NCBI RefSeq assembly: GCF_030915445.1
Contig: NZ_CP133264.1
Span: 2,046,001 to 2,110,000 of the forward strand
Source of the DNA: Clostridium sp. OS1-26
GTDB taxonomy: Bacteria; Bacillota; Clostridia; Clostridiales; Clostridiaceae
Direction of reading: 5' to 3'
Length of the DNA: 64,000 nucleotides
In this document: in pieces, positions 56,890 through 64,000 of the stretch
Layout of the letters: every line of letters starts with the position of its first letter
How positions within the stretch are numbered: the first letter of the stretch is position 1
Translations under genes and position numbers: made by a program
The notes under the pieces: generated by a model
What the model saw: only the letters and a program-made list of their open reading frames with translations
Told to the model about the DNA's origin: nothing
Databases searched by the model: none

Positions 56890-57380
56890 ATGTTGAAATT
56901 ATCTATAATAGAAGTTTTTTGAGAACTTTACCAGAGTCATTTATGATCACTTTAGCAGCATATGCATTTTGTAAAAAAAATATAAATATAAAACCTTTTT
57001 TTATATCTACTGTTTTATTCTCAATAGTTACTCATTTAGTAAGAATATTGCCGATACACTTTGGTGTACACACTATAATACTTCTTATAGTTTATATTCT
57101 ATTAATGTATTTTATTAATGATCTCGATATGATTAAATCTGCATCATCAGGGCTAATTTCAATGATTATGCTTTTTGCAGCTGAATGGCTGAATGTATAC
57201 ATATTAACCAATATACTAAATTTGGATATTAATATTATATTTAAAAATCCATTGAAAAAATTATTATACGGTATTCCTTCTTTGTTATTGTTTTCTATTA
57301 TTATAGTTACAATAGCCTATAAAAATTTGTATTTAGGAAGAACAACTAAAAATATTTCTAGTAGAAAATATATTAAATAA
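56890..57380 (+). pseudogene. AgrC-sensor-like multi-pass membrane protein, frame-disrupted near its start
   Basis: An ATG with AGGT upstream opens MLKLSIIEVF and meets a stop at six T (56915-56920). One extra T continues into LRTLPESFMITLAAYAFCKK and the rest, giving 163 residues. Four to five hydrophobic helices follow, with RILPIHFGVHTIILLIVYIL in the second. This resembles the N-terminal membrane sensor part of clostridial AgrC-like histidine kinases, but no kinase follows. The protein ends RTTKNISSRKYIK. If the break is real, a TTG at 56919 could start it, though no ribosome-binding site is there. The next gene encodes an AgrD-like peptide. Confidence 0.55.
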
Positions 57381-57430
57381 TATAAAAAATCGGTATATGA
57401 AAAATATTATTTTCAATTGGAGGGGGAAAA

Positions 57431-57577
57431 ATGAAAAACGTTCAAAATAAAATACTTAAAGGGGTTCTAATGTTAGCAACTTCTTTCTTTACGTTCTTTG
57501 CACTTTCAACATCAGCTTCAGCTTGTATATGGAGCTTATATCAGCCAAAAGAGCCAAAATGTTTAAGAGACGAATAA
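57431..57577 (+). CDS. AgrD-like cyclic (thio)lactone autoinducer precursor
   Basis: This 48-residue peptide has an amphipathic basic leader (MKNVQNKILKGVLMLATSFF), a hydrophobic middle and the tail SASACIWSLYQPKEPKCLRD(E). The Cys followed four residues later by Tyr, then the Pro-x-x-Pro charged tail, match clostridial AgrD-type precursors, in which an AgrB protease forms the ring between Cys and a later residue. A second Cys lies in the tail. GGAGGGGG precedes the ATG. No agrB is in the window, so a processing enzyme must be encoded elsewhere or be different. It lies between the AgrC-like membrane protein and the GGDEF/HD gene. Confidence 0.75.
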   Translation: MKNVQNKILKGVLMLATSFFTFFALSTSASACIWSLYQPKEPKCLRDE

Positions 57578-57580
57578 TAT

Positions 57581-57603
57581 AAAGGTCGATTTTTCGACCT
57601 TTA
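57581..57603 (+). terminator. Hairpin after the AgrD-like gene
   Basis: AAAGGTCGA-TTTT-TCGACCTTT is a 9-bp perfect stem with a short T end. It could be a terminator or a partial attenuator before the GGDEF/HD gene. Confidence 0.55.
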
Positions 57604-57639
57604 CGCTATTCTTAACTCAAAATATAATAGGTGAAAAAT

Positions 57640-59354
57640 ATGAATAAAATCATAAATAATAGGCAAAAAAAGTACATGAAATTATATCTATTGTAAAGCT
57701 AATCTCTTTACTTTTTTGTGGTATTATAATTTTTAAAAATTTTTTTGATAAAGAAAGTACAATAGCTAAAGTAGGTTGGGGATTTTTAGAAGATGGAATT
57801 TCAATAGGATTAACAATTTCTGTATTAATAATGATATATGTCATATGGCTAACTTTTTCTATAAACAAAATAGATGTAAAATATATTAGAATTATACAGA
57901 TGTTTGAAAATTTTATGTTTATTTTAATATTTACAGCTTTGGTAATTTCATCTGGTGCCCATATAAGTCAATATAAGTTTTTATTTTTATTTATTATAAT
58001 AACATCAACGATACAATCTGGAATAAAACATGGAATTATAATAGCTTGTATAGCATCAACTATAGTTTTAGACATAGACTTAATTTATGTACCCAATGTA
58101 GATATTAATCAATATTTTGAGAATGATTTAATTCTATGTGGAATTTTTATTTTAACCGCTTGGTTACTAGGGTATTATGTGAAAATTGAAAATGAATACG
58201 TTGAAGGCTTGTCTAATTTAGCTAATATAGATGGATTAACTGAAATTTATAATCATCGATTTTTTCATGATGCTTTAAAGGAAATAATTGTACAAGCAGA
58301 ACAGTCAAAACTACCAGTCTCATTAATTATAGCTGATATTGACTATTTTAAGCATTACAATGATATTCATGGACACCAAAAAGGTGATGAAGTTTTAAAA
58401 AAGATAGGTTATATATTAAAGAATAATGTAAGAGAAAGTGATATTGTTGCTAGATATGGGGGAGAAGAATTTTCTATTATATTACCAGGCACAGATGAAA
58501 ATGCTGCATTGGTAGTTGCTGAACGAATTAGAGCAGCAGTAGAAATGTGGGAATTCGAAGGTGAAAAAGATCAGCCTAAAGGAAAAATTACAATATCAGT
58601 AGGTGTGTCTACTTTTCCAATTAAAGCAAAAAATGAAATGGAACTAATAAACAGTGCAGATGATGCACTTTATAGGGCGAAGTTTTTTAATAAAAATAGA
58701 GTTGAAACCTATTATTCTGTAATTGAAGAGTTGAAAGAGGATATTGAAGCAGAACATATAGATTTAATTACATCCATAAAGACATTAATAAGTGTAATAA
58801 ATGCAAAAGATAGATATACGTATGGTCATATTGAAAGAGTTGTTATGTTTGCTAAGTTACTAGCAAATAGACTAGAACTTACTGACGAAGAGAAAAAAAC
58901 CTTAAAATATGGAGCATATTTACATGATATAGGAAAGATAAATATTTCTAAAGAGATCCTTAATAAAAAAATGACGTTGAATAAAGATGAATGGGAGATA
59001 CTAAAACAGCATCCTGCAAACGGAGTAGAACTTATTGAGTCTGTTGAATCTTTAAAAGATGTAGTACCTTTAATTTTACACCATCATGAACGCTATGATG
59101 GAACAGGATATCCAATGCAGTTAAAGAAAAAAGCAATACCATATCTTGCAAGAGTACTAACAGTAGTAGACAGCTTTGATGCAATGACTTCAAATAGACC
59201 ATATGGTATAAGAAAAACTTATGATGATGCTATTTTAGAACTTAAAAAATGCAGTGGAAGCCAATTTGATCCTGATATTTCAGAGATATTTATTAAAGTG
59301 GTTGAAGAGAATAAAGATAAATTTGACAATTTAACTTTATTTAGCGAAAAGTAA
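57640..59354 (+). pseudogene. Membrane GGDEF/HD-GYP cyclic-di-GMP enzyme, frame-disrupted near its start
   Basis: The ATG at 57640 opens MNKIINNRQKK and fails at seven A (57665-57671). One extra A continues with VHEIISIVKLISLLFCGIII, giving ~571 residues; an internal ATG at 57831 begins the long intact frame. About six membrane helices come first, then a diguanylate cyclase domain (DGLTEIYNHRFF; RYGGEEFSIILPG, the active GGEEF) and an HD-GYP-type phosphodiesterase domain (YTYGHIERVVMFAKLL; LHDIGKINI; HHHERYDGTGYP). It could thus make and degrade c-di-GMP. The break reads A_AAA_AAG, a -1 slippery heptamer. It is downstream of an AgrD-like peptide gene. Confidence 0.75.
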
Positions 59355-59584
59355 AGTTAAAATTGATAAACTTCATCTAATTAATAATGAAATGTTAATA
59401 TATACAAAAAATTATTATATAAAACTATTGCTTATTGTTTGTATGTATGTTAAACTAAAATAGTTGTGAGTTTAGTAATTACAACATAAAGGATTTAATA
59501 TTGTTGACAACATCTCCTCTTTTTTAGGAAGTTATGTGAATCAGCTTTAAATCTTAATCTTAAATTATAAGGAGGAATGTTGAA

Positions 59585-59752
59585 ATGGCAGATAAGACTT
59601 TAGTTTGTAAAGATTGCGAAAAAGAGTTTGTTTTCACTGAAGGCGAGCAAGCTTTCTACAAAGAAAAAGGTTTCGAAAATGAACCACAAAGATGTCCAGA
59701 TTGTAGAAGAGCTAGAAAACAACAAAACAACAACAGAGGATTTAGAAGATAA
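59585..59752 (+). CDS. Small zinc-ribbon protein
   Basis: This 55-residue protein has two CxxC pairs (LVCKDCEKEF and RCPDCRRAR) and a charged Gln/Asn/Arg tail (RKQQNNNRGFRR). It belongs to the zinc-ribbon family common in clostridia, probably binding nucleic acid; the actual function is unknown. AAGGAGG lies 9 bases before the ATG. It is a single-gene unit with a strong terminator and a long AT-rich leader, and it lies just upstream of a DEAD-box helicase gene; both might respond to cold, but no proof is visible. Confidence 0.85.
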   Translation: MADKTLVCKDCEKEFVFTEGEQAFYKEKGFENEPQRCPDCRRARKQQNNNRGFRR

Positions 59753-59766
59753 TTGAATTTGTTGGT

Positions 59767-59801
59767 AAACCCTATAAGAGATATCTCTTATAGGGTTTTT
59801 G
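59767..59801. terminator. Terminator after the zinc-ribbon gene
   Basis: AAACCCTATAAGAGA and TCTCTTATAGGGTTT form a near-continuous stem, followed by T residues. Confidence 0.9.
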
Positions 59802-59981
59802 TCCTGTAAATATATAGTTCATTAATAATATAAATAGAATTGCAAGGTATTGTAAAAAATTATTATATAAAAAATATAAAACTAAAGACTTTAGATAAAA
59901 TTAATGAACAATACATAATGAATTTTTACTAATATGCAAATACTATTAGTACAGTAATGGTAGATTGAAGGAGTGAAATTA

Positions 59982-61550
59982 ATGGGAGATAAAAAGTTTT
60001 CTGATTTAGGACTTAGAGAAGATGTACTTAAATCAATAGACGATATGGGCTTTGAGGAACCATCTAAGATTCAAGCAGAAGTAATACCTGTTCTCTTAGA
60101 AGGATTTGATGTTATTGGCCAGGCGCAGACTGGAACTGGCAAAACACTTGCCTTTGGAGCTCCAATACTAAGCAATATAGTTAAATCAGAAGGTAAGATA
60201 AATACAATTATATTAACACCTACGAGAGAATTGGCGATTCAGGTAAATGATGAATTGAATCGTATAGCTAAATATGTAAAAGTAAAATTATTGCCGGTTT
60301 ACGGTGGTCAGCCGATTGAAAGACAAATTAAGGCTTTGAGAAGAGGAATAGATATAGTAGTTGGTACTCCTGGAAGGGTATTAGACCTAATGAGAAGGAG
60401 AGTCATAGACCTTAGCAATATTGAATTTTTTGTACTTGATGAGGCTGACGAAATGCTCAACATGGGTTTTATTGATGATATAGAAGAAGTAATCAAGAAT
60501 TGCAGTAAAGAGAGGCAGACGATGTTATTTTCTGCTACAATGCCGAGTGAAATTAAAAAGCTGGCTCAAAGGTATATGAAAAAGGATACTAAGCATATAT
60601 CCATTGTAAAGAATGAAATGACTGTGTCTACTGTTCATCAGTATTATTATGAAATTAAACAAAAGGATAGATTTGAGTCTCTTTGTAGAATACTAGATGT
60701 TGAAGAACCTTCTACTGCAATAATTTTTTGTAAAACTAAAAGAGGTGTAGATGAATTGGTAGAATCTATGCAGGCAAGAGGTTATAACGTAGAAGGTATG
60801 CATGGAGATATGAATCAAAATCAAAGATTGAATACTTTAAAGAAGTTTAAGGAAGGTAATCTTGATTTCTTGGTAGCTACAGATGTTGCTGCTAGGGGAA
60901 TAGACGTTGAAAATGTAACACATGTCATTAACTATGACCTTCCACAGGATACAGAGTCCTATGTTCATAGAATCGGCAGAACTGGAAGAGCTAAAAGGGA
61001 GGGAGTAGCATATACTCTTGTTACCGCTAGAGAATATATGGCTCTTAAGCAAATTGAAAAAGCTACAAAAGGCAAGATAAAAAGAAAGGATATTCCAACA
61101 GTTGATGAAATATTTGAATCAAAGTATAAAAGCATGTTGGTAAAGGTGAAAGAAACACTAGAAGAAGAAGAGTATAAAAGGTTTGTTCCGTTAGCTACTG
61201 AACTCGATGATGACTTTAATCTTGTTGATGTAGCAGCAGCCTTGCTGAATATTATTTATGATAGAGAAGTAAGTTACGATTATACAAAAAATGATATAGG
61301 TTCAGCCTCTAACTACACTAGATTGTTTCTAACAGTAGGACGTATGGATAGGCTTAATCCTAAACAATTAGTCCAATTTCTTAGCGAGACTGCTAAAGTA
61401 AATAAAGAAGACATTGGCGATATAGACATTCTTGAAAAGTTTTCATTTGTTAATGTAAATGAAGGAGCAGTAGATTCTATAATTAAATACTGTACTGGCA
61501 AAAATCTATCTGGGAGAAGAGTTAAAATTGAGGTTTCTAAGAAGAGATAA
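59982..61550 (+). CDS. DEAD-box RNA helicase with DbpA-type RNA-binding domain
   Basis: This 522-residue helicase has the full motif set: FEEPSKIQAEVIP (Q motif), AQTGTGKT, PTRELAIQ, GTPGRVLD, LDEADEML, SATMP, ARGIDVENV and HRIGRTGRA. The C-terminus (YTRLFLTVGRMDRLNPKQLV; LSGRRVKIEVSKKR) is the DbpA RNA-binding domain, which in DbpA/YxiN binds 23S rRNA hairpin 92. A role in late 50S assembly is thus likely. The ATG at 59982 is preferred over the GTG at 59973, which overlaps AAGGAG. Confidence 0.92.
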   Translation: MGDKKFSDLGLREDVLKSIDDMGFEEPSKIQAEVIPVLLEGFDVIGQAQTGTGKTLAFGAPILSNIVKSEGKINTIILTPTRELAIQVNDELNRIAKYVKVKLLPVYGGQPIERQIKALRRGIDIVVGTPGRVLDLMRRRVIDLSNIEFFVLDEADEMLNMGFIDDIEEVIKNCSKERQTMLFSATMPSEIKKLAQRYMKKDTKHISIVKNEMTVSTVHQYYYEIKQKDRFESLCRILDVEEPSTAIIFCKTKRGVDELVESMQARGYNVEGMHGDMNQNQRLNTLKKFKEGNLDFLVATDVAARGIDVENVTHVINYDLPQDTESYVHRIGRTGRAKREGVAYTLVTAREYMALKQIEKATKGKIKRKDIPTVDEIFESKYKSMLVKVKETLEEEEYKRFVPLATELDDDFNLVDVAAALLNIIYDREVSYDYTKNDIGSASNYTRLFLTVGRMDRLNPKQLVQFLSETAKVNKEDIGDIDILEKFSFVNVNEGAVDSIIKYCTGKNLSGRRVKIEVSKKR

Positions 61551-61866
61551 CATATTTTAAAAATTAATCAAGAAAATATTGTTAAGTACCAATAAATAGA
61601 GAGAAATTCATAGCATTATACGGAAATTTGCAGAAATATAATTAGAAAATATAAATATTCAATAATATATATATTTGACCAAGAATAAAGACCGAGTTAA
61701 AATATAGGGTATGATATTAACAAGTTTCATGGCATAATAATATTTAAGATGCAAGGAAATGTTATGAACAAACTGTAGTTAAGATATATATTGGTTTTAT
61801 GATTACAGATGAATTACTATATAATACATTTTGAAATAGGATAACTAATTAAATTGAGGTTTTATT
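61551..61866. other. AT-rich gap after the DEAD-box gene
   Basis: This 315-base gap shows no ORF, clear hairpin with T tract or recognisable regulatory motif. Confidence 0.4.
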
Positions 61867-62241
61867 ATGTCCGATGAAAAGTTCCAATTGCAAGAAAATA
61901 TACGAAAATTAGCAACTAAAATCATAAAGCATTATAGAGGAAAAGGGCCAGAATGTGTTAAAGTTAAAATAGAGAATAATACGATAACTATACATATAAA
62001 TGGTATTCTTTCAAATTTATCAGAAATCCTAGTTAAGGAAGGTGCTGTTGATATAGTAAAAGATTATTGGAAGATAATGAAGCCTCATCTTGAGAAGCAG
62101 TTTCTAGAGGAAGCTTATGAAGTAGTTGGAAAAAGATTTGAGTATAGTTGGCAAATACGTGATTTAGAAAATAACAATAGAACAATAATTATATTTTTAA
62201 AGTTAATAAATGATGGTTCGATTGAAAAGAAGAATGTTTAG
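61867..62241 (+). CDS. DUF2294/MpsC-like protein
   Basis: This 124-residue protein of the DUF2294 family contains LATKIIKHYRGKGPECVKVK (near 13), TIHINGILSNLSEILVKEGA and VGKRFEYSWQIRDLENNNRT at the end. Members include MpsC, proposed to help a sodium-translocating membrane-potential system, though its biochemical role is unsettled. No membrane segment is visible. It is a single gene followed by a terminator, just before fdhF. Confidence 0.75.
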   Translation: MSDEKFQLQENIRKLATKIIKHYRGKGPECVKVKIENNTITIHINGILSNLSEILVKEGAVDIVKDYWKIMKPHLEKQFLEEAYEVVGKRFEYSWQIRDLENNNRTIIIFLKLINDGSIEKKNV

Positions 62242-62264
62242 TTTTAAATATTTTAGCTTTTAAT

Positions 62265-62307
62265 AAGCCAGTACATGTGTGACGACGCACTTTGTACCGG
62301 CTTTTTT
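62265..62307 (+). terminator. Terminator before fdhF
   Basis: AAGCCAGTACA pairs with TGTACCGGCTT (one mismatch), followed by a T run. Confidence 0.8.
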
Positions 62308-62354
62308 ATTTTGTATAAATTCTGTAAATTTAATTGTTAAGGAGTGCAATAGAA

Positions 62355-64000
62355 ATGGAAGAAAAAGTGTTAACGGTTTGTCCTTATTGCGGTACTGGAT
62401 GCAAAATGTATCTAGTTGTTGAAGATGGACAGATAATAAGAGCTGAAGCAGCAGATGGAAGAACTAATGAAGGAAACTTATGCTTAAAGGGATATTATGG
62501 CTGGGATTTCTTAAATGACCCTCAGATTTTAACTGCTAGACTAAAAAAACCTATGATAAGAAAGAATGGAGAATTAGAAGAGGTTTCATGGGATGAAGCT
62601 ATTAGATTTGTCGCAGATAGATTAATTGCTATAAAAGAAAAATATGGTCCAGATGCTATTATGGGAACTGGTTCTGCAAGAGGACCAGGAAATGAAGCAA
62701 ATTATGTGATGCAAAAATTTATGAGAGCAGTAATCGGAACTAATAATATAGACCACTGTGCTAGAGTTTGACATGCTCCTTCAGTAGCCGGTCTGGCTTA
62801 CTCATTAGGAAATGGTGCAATGTCTAATTCTATCCCTGAAATAGAAAATACAGATTTATTATTTATATTTGGATATAATGGTGCCGATTCTCACCCAATT
62901 GTTGCAAGAAGAATAATTAAGGCTAAAGAAAAAGGTGCTAAAATTATTGTAACTGACCCTAGAATAACTGAATCAGTGAGAATTGCTGATTTATGGTTGC
63001 CTTTAAAAGGTGGTACAAATATGGCATTAGTAAATGCTTTTGGTAACGTCTTAATAAATGAAGGCCTTTATGATAAAGAATATGTTGAAAAGTATGTTGA
63101 AGGCTTTGAAAATTATAAGGCTTCTGTGGAAAAATATACACCTGAATATGCTGAAAAAATAACTGGAGTTAGTGCAGACGATATTAAAAAGGCTATGAGA
63201 GAATATGCAAGTGCTGAGAATGCTATGATTTTATATGGAATGGGTGTTTGTCAATTTTCTCAAGCAGTTGATGTAGTAAAAGGATTGGCTTCCTTAGCAT
63301 TGTTAACAGGTAATTTTGGAAGACCTAACGTAGGTATTGGACCAGTGCGTGGCCAAAATAATGTACAAGGTACTTGTGATATGGGGACACTTCCTAATGT
63401 ATTCCCAGGATATCAAGATGTTACAGATGATAAAGCAAGAGAAAAATTTGAGAAAGCATGGGGAGTTAAGCTTCCAAGTAAACTAGGATATAAGCTAACG
63501 GAGGTACCTCATTTAGCGTTACATGAAGATAAAATTAAGGCTTACTACATTTTTGGAGAAGATCCTGTTCAGAGTGATCCTAATGCTGGTGAAGTAAGAG
63601 AAGTTCTAGATCATTTAGAATTAGTAATAGTTCAGGATATCTTCATGAACAAGACAGCACTTCATGCTGATGTAATATTACCTGCTACTGCATGGGGAGA
63701 ACATGAGGGAGTATATTCATCTGCTGACCGTGGATTCCAAAGATTTAGAAAAGCAATAGAGGCAAAAGGAGATGTAAAACCTGACTGGCAGATTATATGT
63801 GAAGTGGCTACTGCCATGGGTTATCCGATGAGTTATAAAAATACAGAGGAAATTTGGGACGAAATGAGAAGCCTGTGTCCAAGTTTTGCTGGGGCAAGTT
63901 ATAAGAAAATCGATGAATTAGGAAGTATTCAATGGCCTTGTCCTACTGAAGAACATAAAGGTACTCCATACTTATATGAAGGTAACGACTTTACTACGCC
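62355..64000 (+). CDS. fdhF: Selenocysteine formate dehydrogenase, catalytic subunit (3' end beyond window)
   Basis: This molybdopterin enzyme oxidises formate to CO2, or runs in reverse. The frame runs through UGA at 62769-62771, which is selenocysteine 139 in HCAR-V-U-HAPSVAGL, exactly where FdhF enzymes carry it. N-terminal cysteines VCPYCGTGCKM and GNLCLKGYYG bind a [4Fe-4S] cluster. Later motifs are DLLFIFGYNGADSHP, GPVRGQNNVQGTCDMG and DVILPATAWGEHEG. The sequence is close to E. coli FDH-H through this region. A GGTCT apical loop with flanking stem at 62785-62801 is the expected SECIS. The start follows AAGGAG by 10 bases. The gene continues past 64000. Confidence 0.95.
62769..62801 (+). 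promoter_or_regulatory. Bacterial SECIS element with in-frame UGA
   Basis: TGA is followed 18 bases later by GGTCT (62790-62794) flanked by GTAGCC and GGCTTAC, which pair into a short stem. GGUCU is the SelB-binding apical loop known from E. coli fdhF. Confidence 0.8.

Overview
The window is chromosomal DNA of an endospore-forming, strictly anaerobic Clostridium (sensu stricto type). The evidence is the AT-rich host sequence with AGA-dominated arginine codons, spore genes (cotJABC, a CotF-like coat gene, two SASP-like genes), an rrn operon with clostridial 16S signatures, and anaerobic enzymes: hydroxylamine reductase, a flavodiiron protein and a selenocysteine formate dehydrogenase. The species is not assigned.

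Left part (1-13.9 kb). A wall amino-sugar module comes first: a truncated PTS EIIC gene and an EIIA gene, divergent and each behind a GlcT-type antiterminator target/terminator; the antiterminator gene; then nagR-murQ-nagA-nagB, which turns MurNAc-6-P and GlcNAc-6-P into fructose-6-P. After this come a cupin gene, an ArsR regulator with a NifX-like protein, a lone phage-type Bet annealing protein, two SASP-like genes, surE, a frame-disrupted FAD/NAD oxidoreductase, a YuzB-like protein and a membrane Ser/Thr kinase.

Middle (14.2-31.2 kb). A ~17.0 kb integrated element sits inside the spore coat gene cotJC. The 3' end of cotJC lies at the left edge and the 5' part at the right edge, with a 5-bp CTTCA shared at both junctions. 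Joining the pieces gives a clean 199-residue CotJC. A large serine recombinase lies beside the right junction. The cargo is a three-gene operon (UvrD-like helicase fused to a Cas4/AddB-like nuclease, type III Mod, type III Res), an orphan DNA methyltransferase, a resolvase, three related zinc-ribbon proteins, two related Cys-rich small proteins, and an excisionase-like HTH gene behind a perfect 28-bp inverted repeat. The layout resembles the sporulation 'skin' type of intervening element, excised in the mother cell to restore a spore gene.

Right part (31.2-64 kb). After cotJBA comes a nitrosative-stress cluster (Crp/Fnr regulator, flavodiiron protein, Ric/ScdA, Hcp), a CotF-like gene and a nitroreductase. 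The rrn operon (16S-23S-5S, no spacer tRNA) is followed by a decaying tandem series of 5S pseudogenes. Next are a trehalose operon (treB-treC-treR), an APC permease with a PatB/MalY C-S lyase under a sigma-54 activator, recQ, and a possible peptide-signalling locus: an AgrC-sensor-like membrane protein, an AgrD-like cyclic peptide precursor and a GGDEF/HD-GYP protein. A zinc-ribbon protein, a DEAD-box helicase, an MpsC-like protein and fdhF (in-frame UGA, truncated by the window end) complete the sequence.

Four genes (oxidoreductase, sigma-54 regulator, AgrC-like protein, GGDEF/HD protein) are each broken by what looks like one missing base in an A or T run. This is either a sequence-quality effect or real slippage, and it limits confidence in those four gene models. 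Several palindromic repeat families lie between genes, one copy inserted inside another.
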